From assembly GCF_026930205.1 (NCBI RefSeq), contig NZ_JANHOI010000003.1:124001-188000 (forward strand): a stretch of DNA of 64,000 nt. The letters run 5' to 3'. The translations under genes were made by a program, and so were the position numbers. Position 1 is the first letter of the stretch. Each line of letters opens with the position of its first letter. Below the pieces are notes generated by a model. The model saw nothing but the letters and a program-made list of their open reading frames with translations. It ran no database searches and had not been told where the DNA came from. Positions 1-10,047 of the stretch are shown piece after piece. The DNA is from Bartonella sp. 220B (lineage in GTDB: Bacteria > Pseudomonadota > Alphaproteobacteria > Rhizobiales > Rhizobiaceae).

Positions 1-5
1 AAAAT

Positions 6-40
6 GATATCGCAAAGTAAAAACACAACAATGCGATATC
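6..40. repeat. Perfect 9-bp inverted repeat at the window start
   Basis: GATATCGCA (6-14) is matched by its exact reverse complement at 32-40, with a 17-nt spacer. Neither strand has a clean T-run after it, so a terminator reading is weak. It may be a protein-binding dyad or an RNA hairpin. The function is unknown. Confidence 0.45.
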
Positions 41-50
41 TCCAGTTCTT

Positions 51-287
51 ATGAACAGCAGCGCTGCCTACCACTCTATGATATGCCTCCCCAAAAGGCT
101 ACCTCCTCTTGAAAGCACCCTTGAGATAAGCATAGAGACTTATCAGGAACGAAAATGGAAATACTTTAAAAAATACAATGGGTCAAGCCTCAATGACGCC
201 CACACATACATTACACAAGAATTTACAAAAAGAAAAAAGGTTCTTAAGCTTAGAAAAGAAAACATCGAGAGATATTATCATCTTTGA
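51..287 (+). CDS. Hypothetical small ORF, doubtful
   Basis: This is an open frame of 78 codons starting with ATG. No family is recognised. The C-terminal half is rich in Lys/Arg/Glu and could be helical. There is no convincing ribosome binding site before the ATG. An AT-only hairpin (AAACAT 303-308 with ATGTTT 318-323, followed by T residues) lies just past the stop and could end a transcript. The ORF lies in a gene-poor stretch on the 3' side of a tRNA gene, so it could be debris of an integrated element or non-coding. Confidence 0.2.
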   Translation: MNSSAAYHSMICLPKRLPPLESTLEISIETYQERKWKYFKKYNGSSLNDAHTYITQEFTKRKKVLKLRKENIERYYHL

Positions 288-805
288 CCACATAGAACAC
301 ATAAACATTTCTAAATTATGTTTTTATTGAATCTGAAATCATGATGATACGGTCCGGATCAGTTGTAAAAGTGTAACAGAAACACCATTCACTAAAAAAT
401 AGAAAGAACTACTTTAAAATAAGTATTTTCTTCCGATTTTATATGACAGGCAAAAACTTAGAATTTCTCTTAGTGAATAAAATATTCACTTATGAAAAAA
501 ACAAAAATCAACTCTTTAAAAAACTTTAATACGCCAGTTTTATGAAAAAACATCATGCAGAAGAAATTAAAAAAATGAGCTGATGGATTTAAGAAAGTAC
601 ACAGCGATACATAAGCTTAGAAAGAATGTGGTACCGTAAATAAAAGCCTCTTTTCACTAAACTGAAGAATGCAAGAAGCTATTCTACACAGAAATGTGCC
701 GGTAGAAAAACCACTCAATAATAGAACAACCATTAAAAGCTTCACGATAAATAAAAAAGCAAAGAATAATAAATCTCAAAACTTCTTTATATTTTTTTCA
801 TTTAA
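288..805. other. AT-rich non-coding stretch beside the tRNA
   Basis: No gene is supported here. The only longer open frame (from 669) runs antisense through the tRNA and is rejected. The stretch sits immediately 3' of the tRNA on the minus strand, a usual integration side. No integrase or repeated tRNA end was seen. Confidence 0.5.
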
Positions 806-882
806 TGGTGGGCCCGGAGGGACTCGAACCCCCAACCAAGCGGTTATGAGCCGCTGGCTCTAACCAATTGAGCTACAGGCCC
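806..882 (-). tRNA. tRNA with CAU anticodon, probably tRNA-Ile2 (lysidine type)
   Basis: The minus strand folds into a 77-nt cloverleaf. The acceptor stem is GGGCCTG/CGGGCCC, the D-arm runs GCTCAATTGGTTAGAGC, the anticodon stem AGCGG/CCGCT encloses the loop CTCATAA, and the T-loop is GTTCGAG. The CCA end is encoded at 806-808. The anticodon CAT is at 846-848. It is not the initiator, because there is no GGG/CCC anticodon stem and position 1 is paired. The anticodon-variable region (CGCTTGGTTG) and the GGGCC/GGCCC acceptor resemble isoleucine tRNAs whose CAU is modified to lysidine-AU by TilS. An elongator tRNA-Met is the alternative. Confidence 0.9.
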
Positions 883-1055
883 CACACAGGTTGCTTTTCT
901 CTAAACTAAAATGCCCTATGATACAAGAGCCTATCTAAAATTATAACCCATCTTTTTCTTTTTATCTATCGGTTTTTCTCGTGAGTACCCTAATTTCTTT
1001 ACAAGAACACCCAAAAATGAGAAAGTAGTAAACTAATCAATGTAAAGGAACAGAT

Positions 1056-1793
1056 ATGACAAACACAATTTTCCAACCGCTGAATCATTATAGCGTTAAA
1101 ATAGCTATGATAGTACTTACACTGCTAGCCAGTTCACTCTCCATACATGCCGAAGCAAGCAAAATGAAAAACGCAACCATTACAGTCACTGCAACTGGTG
1201 AAAGCCAAGCAACACCGGATATGGCAATTATCAACTTAGCTGTTGTTACAGAGGATAAAACTGCCCAAAAAGCATTAGCAGCCAATAATAAATCTATGAA
1301 TGATATTGTAGCTGCTTTTAAGAACAATGGAATCCAAGCAAATGATTTACAAACATCAGGCTTGTCCATTTATCAATCTAGCACTGAGAAATCTCATGAC
1401 AGAAGGAATCACGAAAAGCTCTATCATGTTTCAAATTCTTTAACAGTGCGTATTCGTGATCTTGCCAATGCTGGTAAAATATTTGATCAAGCAATGGCAC
1501 TGGGCGTTAACTCAGTCAATAGCATTACCTTTACCAATGCCGATACAAAAGCATTTTATCAAGAAGCACGTAAAAAAGCTATCACTGAAGCCATTGAAAA
1601 AGCCCAAACTATAGCGCAGGCAGCAAATTTAAAATTAGGAAAAATCATTGAAATCAATGAAAATAATGACAATTATTACCCAAAGGCACGCCTGATGAGC
1701 AGTGCAACACATGCGAGCTACGCCGATACAAACTTCTCAGGCGGTGAATTAGGTTATAATGTTAGCGTTACAGTAGTATTTGCTATAGACTAA
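1056..1793 (+). CDS. SIMPL domain-containing periplasmic protein (DUF541)
   Basis: This 245-residue protein starts with a signal peptide: a hydrophobic stretch at about residues 16-31 ending in IHAEA. A SIMPL/DUF541 domain follows. Typical features are the opening ITVTATGESQATPDMAIINL, the central QTSGLSIYQ segment, and the C-terminal YNVSVTVVFAI strand. Members of this family form oligomeric periplasmic or outer-membrane proteins, and some are linked to oxidative stress (E. coli YggE). The exact role is unknown. The ATG is preceded by AAAGGAAC at good spacing. It is monocistronic between the tRNA and a convergent gene. Confidence 0.85.
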   Translation: MTNTIFQPLNHYSVKIAMIVLTLLASSLSIHAEASKMKNATITVTATGESQATPDMAIINLAVVTEDKTAQKALAANNKSMNDIVAAFKNNGIQANDLQTSGLSIYQSSTEKSHDRRNHEKLYHVSNSLTVRIRDLANAGKIFDQAMALGVNSVNSITFTNADTKAFYQEARKKAITEAIEKAQTIAQAANLKLGKIIEINENNDNYYPKARLMSSATHASYADTNFSGGELGYNVSVTVVFAID

Positions 1794-1831
1794 ATCGTAT
1801 GCGCCATAAATTATTGCGCGAAACAATCATA

Positions 1832-2293
1832 TCACTCGCCTTCACAGAGAAGTTCGGTGATATGGTTGAAATAGGTTTCTTCACTCAATAATTCATCATC
1901 GTAAATTTCTATTTGTCCACGCGCAGAAAACTGTGTTTGATGTACTGTTTGCCAATTTCCTGATACCAGTGGATGCCACCATTGAAGATCTTTTCCTTCA
2001 TTAATCAACCGATACGCACAATTTTTTGGAAGCCAACGCGCTGTTTTAACCGTTGCAACATCTAGTGATATACAGTCTGCAACAATTGATTTACGGTGAA
2101 CATAGTTTTGGCACCGACAAGTTTCCGCATCTAAAAGACGACAAGCAACACTGGTTGCATAAATATCTCCAGTATCATCATCTTCTACTTTGTGTAAACA
2201 ACATCGCCCACAACCATCACAGAGACTCTCCCACTCAGAAATGGAAATTTCTTCTAGTTTTTTTACTTTCCAAAAGGGAATTTCTTTACTCAT
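1832..2293 (-). CDS. YcgN-family cysteine cluster protein (UPF0260)
   Basis: The protein has about 153 residues. The start MSKEIPFWK at 2293 is chosen because GGAC precedes it at good spacing; an upstream in-frame ATG at 2305 is possible. The family signature is clear. A cysteine cluster (LCDGCGRCCLHK) comes near residue 30, followed by further Cys at ACRLLD, ETCRCQNY and VADCISL, and by the WLPKNCAYRL segment. The cysteines suggest metal or Fe-S binding, but the family has no established function. It stands alone and is convergent with the SIMPL gene. Confidence 0.88.
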   Translation of the reverse strand: MSKEIPFWKVKKLEEISISEWESLCDGCGRCCLHKVEDDDTGDIYATSVACRLLDAETCRCQNYVHRKSIVADCISLDVATVKTARWLPKNCAYRLINEGKDLQWWHPLVSGNWQTVHQTQFSARGQIEIYDDELLSEETYFNHITELLCEGE

Positions 2294-2648
2294 AAAATCG
2301 TCCATATTTTTTTGAAAAATAAAAAACTACCAAAAGCAAAAGGAATAAAATTACATCCTTATAGTTTCATCAATTTTTCTTTAAAAATGATTTCTACACG
2401 CATTAACATGCCAAAATATTGTTCATTCCTTTGAGAAATGACTTTATAATTTCATGCCGCGTATCTGTTGTTTTTATAAATTACAGCACCAATATCAAAG
2501 CCAAAAAAATATTAAACATCGAATTTTTTACAGATCGTTCAACACTCAGCCTTCAGCTTTCTAAAAAACACCCAAAAAACTACGCTATATGTGTTTTATC
2601 TCCATTCATCAAGAGAAGAGATACATCTTTGAAAATGCTCCTCTTCTC

Positions 2649-4661
2649 TTAAGAATCGAGAAAGCTGCGCAATTTTCGTGAACGGCTCGGATGCTTTAAT
2701 TTACGAAGAGCCTTTGCTTCAATCTGACGAATACGTTCCCTTGTCACTGAAAATTGTTGACCAACTTCTTCCAACGTATGATCAGTATTCATCCCTATAC
2801 CAAAACGCATTCGCAAAACGCGTTCTTCACGAGGTGTTAATGAAGCAAGAACACGAGTTGTTGTATCCCGTAGATTAGCCTGAATAGCTGCATCAATCGG
2901 CAATAATGCATTTCTATCCTCAATAAAATCACCTAAATGAGAATCATCTTCATCACCAACAGGTGTTTCTAGTGAAATAGGTTCTTTTGCAATTTTAAGA
3001 ACTTTTCGCACTTTTTCTAATGGCATAGAAAGTTTGCTTGACAATTCTTCTGGTGTGGGCTCTCGTCCAATTTCATGGAGAATCTGACGCGAAGTGCGAA
3101 CGATTTTATTAATTGTTTCAATCATATGAACGGGGATACGAATAGTGCGCGCCTGATCAGCAATCGAACGGGTAATTGCCTGACGAATCCACCACGTTGC
3201 ATAAGTTGAAAACTTGTATCCACGCCGATATTCAAATTTATCGACAGCTTTCATCAAACCGATATTGCCTTCTTGGATAAGATCAAGAAACTGCAAACCA
3301 CGATTGGTGTATTTTTTTGCAATTGAAATCACAAGACGGAGATTAGCTTCTACCATTTCTTTTTTAGCAATCGTGGATTCGCGTTCACCTTTCTGCACTT
3401 GAGTAACAATGCGACGAAATTCACCAATTGAAATAGCTGTTTCTTGTGCAAGATTTTGTATTTCGCTTCGCAGTCTTTGAATTTCTTTCGCTTCGCGCCT
3501 TGAAAATTCTTTCCAACCAGATCCTGGCAAAGTTGCAATATAATTTAACCAATCCGCATCCAACTCACGCCCTTGGTATTCTTTTAAAAAGTCCTCATGA
3601 CCAATGCCATAACTATTGGCTATTCTTTTCAGCTTACCCTCATTATGAATCAGCCTCTTATTGATGTCATAAAGCTGCTCAACCAAAGATTCGATACGAT
3701 TTTGGTTCAGAGAAAGGGATTTTACTGCTTGAATCAACTCACTCTTTAATTGAATATATTTTTTCTTCTGAGAAGGTGAAAGAGCGCCCTCTTTACGCTC
3801 TGCCAAACTGCTTTCAACATGTTGATCTTGTAATTTCCGTAATTTTACATAAGTTTGTGCTATAAAATCTAATGTTTCCATGACTTGAGGACAAAGTTCA
3901 TTTTCCATTGCAGCAAGCGACAAGTTAACTTCGTCATCATCTTCTTCATCGTCCTCAACGCCCCTCTCTTCCGCAATCCCCTCCATATTACGCATAGCAG
4001 AAGAGCTCTTTTCCTCTTTTATCTTATCAACTTCACTTCGTTCAACAACAGGAGCCTGTTTTGCCTCTGGACCAGCATAAGTCATTTCAAGATCAATAAT
4101 TTCACGAAGAAGAATACGCTGCTCTCTCAGTTCCTCACGCCAGATAATAAGAGCTTGAAAAGTCAAAGGACTTTCACAAAGTCCAGCAATCATTGTCTCA
4201 CGCCCTGCTTCAATACGCTTAGCAATAGCAATTTCGCCTTCCCGTGAAAGCAGCTCAACAGCTCCCATTTCACGCAAATACATACGCACGGGATCATCTG
4301 TACGATCTGTTACTTCACGCTTATTGGTTGTCGTTGCAATTGCGTGGCTAGAGGCCTCTACGAGATCTCCTCCCTCTACCGTAACTTCTCCTTCGTCGTG
4401 TTCAGAATCGATCTCATCTTCATCATCCACGACATTAATACCCATCTCAGAAAACATCGCCAAGATATCTTCAATTTGTTCGGAGGTAACCTCTTCAGAA
4501 GGAAGAACTGCATTCAATTCATCCATCGTCACATAACCATTTTTTTTAGCGAGTTTAACCATTTTCTTGATGGCATCATCAGAAAAATCAAGAAGAGGGC
4601 TATCCAAACTCGCTTGGCTTATTACTTCCACATTATCTTTCTGTTTAACCTTTGTTGCCAT
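2649..4661 (-). CDS. rpoD: RNA polymerase primary sigma factor RpoD (sigma-70)
   Basis: RpoD directs RNA polymerase to housekeeping promoters. The ATG at 4661 (MATKVKQK) gives 670 residues; a GTG at 4682 would add seven and is less likely. An N-terminal region 1.1 and a Glu/Asp-rich linker (about residues 78-98) lead into region 1.2 ([11 protein letters not shown]). Then comes a long non-conserved region with another acidic run ([12 protein letters not shown]). Region 2 carries [19 protein letters not shown] and [12 protein letters not shown]. Region 3 follows, and region 4 has the helix-turn-helix with [17 protein letters not shown] near the C-terminus. The protein is full length. It lies downstream of dnaG on the same strand, as in the macromolecular synthesis operon of many bacteria. 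Confidence 0.98.
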   Translation of the reverse strand: MATKVKQKDNVEVISQASLDSPLLDFSDDAIKKMVKLAKKNGYVTMDELNAVLPSEEVTSEQIEDILAMFSEMGINVVDDEDEIDSEHDEGEVTVEGGDLVEASSHAIATTTNKREVTDRTDDPVRMYLREMGAVELLSREGEIAIAKRIEAGRETMIAGLCESPLTFQALIIWREELREQRILLREIIDLEMTYAGPEAKQAPVVERSEVDKIKEEKSSSAMRNMEGIAEERGVEDDEEDDDEVNLSLAAMENELCPQVMETLDFIAQTYVKLRKLQDQHVESSLAERKEGALSPSQKKKYIQLKSELIQAVKSLSLNQNRIESLVEQLYDINKRLIHNEGKLKRIANSYGIGHEDFLKEYQGRELDADWLNYIATLPGSGWKEFSRREAKEIQRLRSEIQNLAQETAISIGEFRRIVTQVQKGERESTIAKKEMVEANLRLVISIAKKYTNRGLQFLDLIQEGNIGLMKAVDKFEYRRGYKFSTYATWWIRQAITRSIADQARTIRIPVHMIETINKIVRTSRQILHEIGREPTPEELSSKLSMPLEKVRKVLKIAKEPISLETPVGDEDDSHLGDFIEDRNALLPIDAAIQANLRDTTTRVLASLTPREERVLRMRFGIGMNTDHTLEEVGQQFSVTRERIRQIEAKALRKLKHPSRSRKLRSFLDS

Positions 4662-5010
4662 ACCGTAACTCCACTTGATCACTCCACAGCTTCCACGTGA
4701 CCAGTTTTTTGCGTTCTCACTTAACGTATCAACAGTTTCTTATATATACTTCCTCTTTAAGGAGATTACTATTGGAAAGAATACATTTTGTATACGCGCT
4801 TCATTCACACAAAAACGCGGGAAAACTCCAGAAGTTTCCCCGACACCTCTCAGCCTTTCTGAGATAATCTCTGCAGCATATAGTAGCATATAGTAAGAAC
4901 CAATTTCCCGCTTTTCCTAAAATTTCGTCGTCATTCTTTACAAAAATGTCGCTCTACATAAACTTCCTCATTTTTAGCCTTAGGTGACAGATTCGCATCA
5001 AAAAAGCGAA
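4662..5010 (-). other. dnaG-rpoD intercistronic region with structured leader
   Basis: This 349-nt gap holds three visible elements. TCTCAG/CTGAGA forms a 6-bp stem with a 5-nt loop (4848-4864). GGGAAA/TTTCCC forms a second stem (4819-4840), followed on the minus strand by GCGTTTTTG. A 10-bp unit, AGCATATAGT, is duplicated exactly in tandem (4875-4894). The second stem plus T-run could act as a partial terminator or processing site that sets the rpoD level. The duplicated unit contains -10-like TATGCT on the minus strand. No gene is seen. Confidence 0.45.
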
Positions 5011-6948
5011 TCATTTTATCGTCTCTTGATTATTCCCGTCTCTTTTTTCATCCAACCAACTTCCAAACCCTTCAATTAATGCTTCTGTCGCTTGCATCTG
5101 TTGCAGCTCACTTTGTATCTCACGAAGCAGATCAAAAACCTCGCTCTTAGGATTTTCTACGAGTTGCTCTTCAATATCTTGTAATCTCTTATGTAGGTGG
5201 TGTTCTTGAAGATGCAAGTAGATAGCCTGTTTTAATATAGCACGAGCATCGTCTAGAGGAGCGCCAACAAAGACAGTACGCATACCAACATGTTGTACAA
5301 GATGTTTCATACGTTCTAAAAGAGCTTTTTGTCCTTTTTTTTCTAAGAGCACAACCATTGTCTCTTTATCATGAAGCTGCTGATTTCCAAGAATTTCCAA
5401 CATGGATTGATGAAAGCACATTAATTGTGCATTTTTTAACTCCAATTCAGCAAGAACTTCAAAATTTTCATACCATAACTCAGGATAGTAAGCCAAAATC
5501 AATAAAATAACAGCTTCACGCAGAGGAATAGATTGCGAAGAATTGCGCACTATATCAGAGTTTGCCAAAACAGAAAAAGATTGGTCTTTAAATATTTTAT
5601 TTTGGGAAAACTGGTGATGTCTCCCCGCACCCTTTTTTTTCGAAAAAGAGGAACGAAAAAAATCAAAAAGCCGTTTTTTTATATCCTGCAAATAATAACG
5701 GCGTATATTTTCATCCTTAATTGTAAAAATTTGCTGTTTCAGTTGTTTTTCTAGAGCCGCTCGAGTCTCTGGAGTTTCAAAGCTTTTTCCATGAGTAGCA
5801 CGCCACCACAAAAGTTCAATCAAAGGAATTGCTTTTTGTAAAAAAGAAGAAAAAAGTTGTGCACCACCGGCAGAAATAATTTCATCTGGATCTTTACCTT
5901 GTGGCAACAAAACAAAGCGCACAGAAACGCCTGCCTTTAAAAGAGAAAGTACACGATCAGCAACACGAAAAGCAGCTTTTAAACCAGCATCATCTCCATC
6001 AAAACATAAAATGGGATCCGTGCCCATTTGCCATAAAAGCCCAATTTGCGCCTCTGTTAATGCTGTCCCCAAAGGAGCCACAGCTCCCTCAAAGCCAGCT
6101 TTAGCCAACGCAATCACATCCATATAACCTTCAACAACTAAGAGTGAATGATTTTTTTTATCGCCAACCAAACGGCTATTTTTGCGAGCAGTAGCAGCAT
6201 TGTAAAGTATATTTCCTTTATGAAACAACACTGTTTCAGGACTATTAAGATATTTTGCAGGTGTATCTTTTTCTAACGTACGCCCTCCAAAAGCTACCAC
6301 ACGTCCGCGTAAATCTTCAATCGGAAACATAATACGATTTCTAAAACGATCATAGGAAACCGTTTCATCCTCACCAAATTTGAGGAGTCCACAATCTTCC
6401 ATTTGTTTTATTGAAATACCACGCGCACTTAAAGCTTCTTTCAAAGCTGTACGTCTCATTGGAGCAAAACCAATTCGAAAACGTTCTACAAGCTCTGGTG
6501 TCACACCACGTGCATCAAGATAACGACGCGCCTGCATACCACCTTTATCGCGTAAGCTATGTTGAAAAAAAGCTGTAGCCATTCTCATAACATCATAAAG
6601 ATCGGCTTTTTCCATCTGACGTTTTTGACTTTGTGGATCAAAAAGAGGTAATTTTATCCCTGCAAGATCAGCTAAACGCTCAACACTTTCTGAAAAATGC
6701 AATCCATCAAGCTCACACAAAAAAGTAAAAATATCACCACTCACACCACAACCAAAACAATAATAGCGACCTTTACGATCATCACAATGAAAACTTGGTG
6801 TTTTCTCACCATGAAAGGGACAACAACACCAAAAATCTCCTCGCGAAGGCTTACTTTTTTGGGGATCAAAGATCACCCTTTGGCCAATAACTATTGAAAT
6901 TGGTAATCTGGCGCGGAGATCATCAAGGAAATCAGGCGAAAAGCGCAT
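5011..6948 (-). CDS. dnaG: DNA primase DnaG
   Basis: DnaG synthesises RNA primers at the replication fork. The 645-residue protein has the N-terminal CHC2 zinc-binding domain (CCPFHGEKTPSFHC, then YYCFGCGVSGD, about residues 42-72). The Toprim core follows, with the acidic motif LLVVEGYMDVIAL and the metal-binding FDGDDAGLKAA. The C-terminal helicase-interacting region is less conserved. Length fits the family. The ATG start is unambiguous. It is divergent from the mechanosensitive channel gene and lies upstream of rpoD on the same strand. Confidence 0.97.
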   Translation of the reverse strand: MRFSPDFLDDLRARLPISIVIGQRVIFDPQKSKPSRGDFWCCCPFHGEKTPSFHCDDRKGRYYCFGCGVSGDIFTFLCELDGLHFSESVERLADLAGIKLPLFDPQSQKRQMEKADLYDVMRMATAFFQHSLRDKGGMQARRYLDARGVTPELVERFRIGFAPMRRTALKEALSARGISIKQMEDCGLLKFGEDETVSYDRFRNRIMFPIEDLRGRVVAFGGRTLEKDTPAKYLNSPETVLFHKGNILYNAATARKNSRLVGDKKNHSLLVVEGYMDVIALAKAGFEGAVAPLGTALTEAQIGLLWQMGTDPILCFDGDDAGLKAAFRVADRVLSLLKAGVSVRFVLLPQGKDPDEIISAGGAQLFSSFLQKAIPLIELLWWRATHGKSFETPETRAALEKQLKQQIFTIKDENIRRYYLQDIKKRLFDFFRSSFSKKKGAGRHHQFSQNKIFKDQSFSVLANSDIVRNSSQSIPLREAVILLILAYYPELWYENFEVLAELELKNAQLMCFHQSMLEILGNQQLHDKETMVVLLEKKGQKALLERMKHLVQHVGMRTVFVGAPLDDARAILKQAIYLHLQEHHLHKRLQDIEEQLVENPKSEVFDLLREIQSELQQMQATEALIEGFGSWLDEKRDGNNQETIK

Positions 6949-7082
6949 TATCTCTCACAGAGTTTTAAAATTCTTTTTTGCATATTTAACGAGTTTGAAG
7001 CATAATTCCAATACTTCCTCTTAAGTGGTTTTAAAAAATTAAAAGTTCAACCGCATATTTTTCAGAAACGGAGAGTGAAAAA

Positions 7083-8300
7083 GTGATCAAATTTCTTGTT
7101 CAATATCCTTTGCTAGAATCTATCATTTGGCTTATTATTCTTATCATTATTGCACTTTTAGTCAATTTTTTAGCACGAAATCTCCTCTCTCATGGAGCAA
7201 AACGGCTTTCTTCTTTTCTGCCTAAAAATACAAGCGTTGATATTGAATACACCATTGGGTACATAGCAAATATTGTTGCAGCTTTTATTCTCTCAATCGG
7301 TATTAATTTTATTCCGACACTCCCTGATACATTTAGCACCATCATAGAAAATGTCGCGAATGCCTTCATTATTCTTTTTGCTGTTCTTGCAATTTCTTCT
7401 CTTCTTAATGTTATTAATATCCTCTATGAACAACAGCCAACAGCGCGATTAAAACCAATAAAAGGTTATATTCAAATTGCTAAAATTGCGCTTTTTACTG
7501 TGGCTGCGATTCTTATGGTAGCGACATTAATTGACCGTTCACCTCTTATTCTTTTATCCAGTCTTGGTGCAATGGCCGCTGTCTTGATGTTGATTTTCCA
7601 AGATACACTCCTTTCTCTCATTGCAGGAATCCAAATTTCATCTACCGATATGGTCCGTGTCGGCGATTGGATTCAAATCCCCAGTCTGGATGTAGATGGT
7701 GATGTCACTGAAATTGCACTCCATACTGTCAAAGTTCAAAATTTTGATAAAACAATCACGACCGTGCCTATCCGTAAACTGGTGACAGACTCTTTTAAGA
7801 ATTGGCGTGGAATGGAGGAAGCAGGTGGACGACGCATTAAACGCTCCCTCTTTATTGATCAATCAAGCATCCGTTTCCATACAGAAGAAGAACAAGAATA
7901 TCTCTCTCGCTTTAATTTGTTAGAAAATTATTTTACACAAAAAATACCAGAAATCCGTGAATGGAATACGCAATTAGATAAAAATCATGACGTTTTAGCC
8001 AATACCCGCCGTTTAACTAACATTGGCACGTTTCGTGCTTACATTTTTGCATATCTAAAAAAGCATTTAAATATTGAACAAAATATGACCCTGATGACAC
8101 GACAATTACCACCTACACCAAATGGCTTACCCTTGGAAATCTATTGCTTTACCAATACAACTGTTTGGCTAGAATATGAACAAATTCAAGCTGATATTTT
8201 TGACCACCTTTATTCCATTCTTCCTAGTTTTGGTCTAAAAATTTTTCAAAATCCAAGTGGCTATGATTTTCGTCATGTTTTAGAAGCGAAAGAAAAGTAA
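7083..8300 (+). CDS. YbdG-like mechanosensitive channel (MscS family)
   Basis: This is a 405-residue inner-membrane protein with a GTG start preceded by GGAGAG. About five hydrophobic segments occupy residues 10-180. The pore-lining helix and MscS core follow (LGAMAAVLMLIFQDTLLSL, then VRVGDWIQIP). The soluble part has TVKVQNFDKTITTVPIRKL and SFKNWRGM-GGRRIKRSL, which match the E. coli YbdG (miniconductance channel) pattern better than MscS itself. The expected role is to release solutes on osmotic downshock. It is followed 70 nt later by the Na/Pi-cotransporter gene on the same strand and may be co-transcribed with it. Confidence 0.9.
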   Translation: MIKFLVQYPLLESIIWLIILIIIALLVNFLARNLLSHGAKRLSSFLPKNTSVDIEYTIGYIANIVAAFILSIGINFIPTLPDTFSTIIENVANAFIILFAVLAISSLLNVINILYEQQPTARLKPIKGYIQIAKIALFTVAAILMVATLIDRSPLILLSSLGAMAAVLMLIFQDTLLSLIAGIQISSTDMVRVGDWIQIPSLDVDGDVTEIALHTVKVQNFDKTITTVPIRKLVTDSFKNWRGMEEAGGRRIKRSLFIDQSSIRFHTEEEQEYLSRFNLLENYFTQKIPEIREWNTQLDKNHDVLANTRRLTNIGTFRAYIFAYLKKHLNIEQNMTLMTRQLPPTPNGLPLEIYCFTNTTVWLEYEQIQADIFDHLYSILPSFGLKIFQNPSGYDFRHVLEAKEK

Positions 8301-8370
8301 AATGATAAACTTCAATTCATCCATTTTTTAAATCAACCCTATTTATAACAACAATGAAAGAAAAAGTATC

Positions 8371-10047
8371 ATGAATGGTTCACTGGTACTCCTTCATCTT
8401 GCAGGTGCTATTTCTTTACTTCTTTGGGCTACACGCATGGTACGTACAGGTGTTGAGCGTGCCTATGGTGATAAGCTTAAATACAAAATGCGCCACGTTA
8501 TTTCCAAACCATTATTTGCTGTCAGTTTTGGACTTTTTACAGCAATGATTTTACAAAGCTCTACAGCAATAACACTCCTTGTTGGTTCTTTTGTCGAATC
8601 TGGTTTTGTCTCTGGATTAGCGGGGCTTATGGCTGTGCGTGGAGGAGAATTAGGATCAGCGCTCGTTGTTAAAATTCTTTCCTATGACCTCACTCTCGTT
8701 GTGCCACTGTGCCTTTTAATTGGTACCTGTATTTTCATGACAACTGAAAAACGTGATTGGCGTCAAGTCGGTCGTATTGTCATTGGTATTGGCCTTTTGA
8801 TTTTGTCTTTACAAATGATAAGTGAAGCGACCAAACCTTTACGTGATAGCGCTATTTTACCTAACATCATTCGTTATCTTTCCACCGATCCTGTTTCCAC
8901 TTTTTTGTTGGCAGCCGCATTCACTTATCTCTTACATTCATCCATTGCTGGAATTATTTTGCTGGTTAATTTCGCGAACTATGACCTTATCCACGCTCAG
9001 CTCTGTGTTGTCATGGTTCTTGGCGTTAATTTTGGTTCCTCTCTTATAGCACCACTTCTAACACGCAATGCGCCCCCTAATGCTCGCCTCGTTCCCTTGG
9101 GGAACTTACTCATGCGCGGCGTTGGTTCAATCCTTGCTCTTATCTTATTTCTTTCCTTTCAACCACCCATCACATGGTTTGGTGATAAGCCCTCCACTCA
9201 AGTTATCAACGCCCATATCATTTTTAATGTTTTCATTCTTCTTGCTGGAATACCACTCTCGAAATGGGTTTTAAAACTAACCACTCAAATTGTTCAGATA
9301 AGTACAAAAAAAACACAAAGCGATAAAACGCTTAATTTATCTGATCAAACAGCCCTTGATGACAGCGTTCTTGAACGCCCAACTTTAGCGCTTTCTAATG
9401 TCAGGCGTGAGGTCATCCATATTTGTGACCTTGTGGATATTATGCTAGAAAAAATCATGGGACTTTATGAGAAACCTGATCCCGACATCATCCGTGAACT
9501 CAACCAGCTAAATACCATATTAGATAAAAAACATATCGCAATCAAACTTTATCTCGCACGATTAGCTGGACAAAAATTATCTGATGAAGAAGCTCTTCAA
9601 ACACAAGAACTTTTAGGTGCTTGTATAAAATTGGATCAAGCAGGAGATATTATCATTCATAATATGCTTATGCTGGTTAAAAAGAAGCAACAAAAAAATT
9701 TACAATTTAGCAGCGAGGGATGGAATGACCTTCTTCGTTTCCACACTATTGTTCTAGCCAACGCGCATATCGCATTTAATGTTCTTGTCTCACGTGATAC
9801 ACACACCGCGCATTTATTGGTGCAGAAAAAAGATCAGCTTCGAAATTTAGAAAAAGAAATGAGTTTGAAGCATTTTAAACGCCTGCGTGAAGGCGATCTC
9901 ACAAATGTAGAGTCGTCAAGCCTTCATCTTGATACTGTACGCGATTTGAAACAGATCAATTCCCTTTTAACCTCAATGATCTACCCAATCTTAGAAGCAC
10001 AGGGACTTCTCCAAAGTTCCCGCCTACGTAATCCTGCGGAACAGTAA
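8371..10047 (+). CDS. Na/Pi cotransporter family protein (NptA/YjbB type)
   Basis: This 558-residue protein has an N-terminal membrane half of about eight segments. It contains the internal repeat of Na/phosphate cotransporters: LQSSTAITLLVGS near residue 61 and the degenerate copy LLHSSIAGIILLV near residue 188, where the usual Gln is His. Residues from about 330 are soluble and helical and resemble the PhoU-like C-terminal domain found in YjbB-type proteins. Homologues move phosphate, often as exporters. The ATG lies behind AAAGAAAAAG. It is 70 nt downstream of the channel gene. Confidence 0.88.
   Translation: MNGSLVLLHLAGAISLLLWATRMVRTGVERAYGDKLKYKMRHVISKPLFAVSFGLFTAMILQSSTAITLLVGSFVESGFVSGLAGLMAVRGGELGSALVVKILSYDLTLVVPLCLLIGTCIFMTTEKRDWRQVGRIVIGIGLLILSLQMISEATKPLRDSAILPNIIRYLSTDPVSTFLLAAAFTYLLHSSIAGIILLVNFANYDLIHAQLCVVMVLGVNFGSSLIAPLLTRNAPPNARLVPLGNLLMRGVGSILALILFLSFQPPITWFGDKPSTQVINAHIIFNVFILLAGIPLSKWVLKLTTQIVQISTKKTQSDKTLNLSDQTALDDSVLERPTLALSNVRREVIHICDLVDIMLEKIMGLYEKPDPDIIRELNQLNTILDKKHIAIKLYLARLAGQKLSDEEALQTQELLGACIKLDQAGDIIIHNMLMLVKKKQQKNLQFSSEGWNDLLRFHTIVLANAHIAFNVLVSRDTHTAHLLVQKKDQLRNLEKEMSLKHFKRLREGDLTNVESSSLHLDTVRDLKQINSLLTSMIYPILEAQGLLQSSRLRNPAEQ

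Noticed and set aside
669-863. 64-codon plus-strand frame
   Set aside because: It runs antisense through the tRNA gene and has no protein-like composition.
4344-4700. 118-codon frame antisense to rpoD
   Set aside because: It is a shadow of a strongly conserved gene on the opposite strand.
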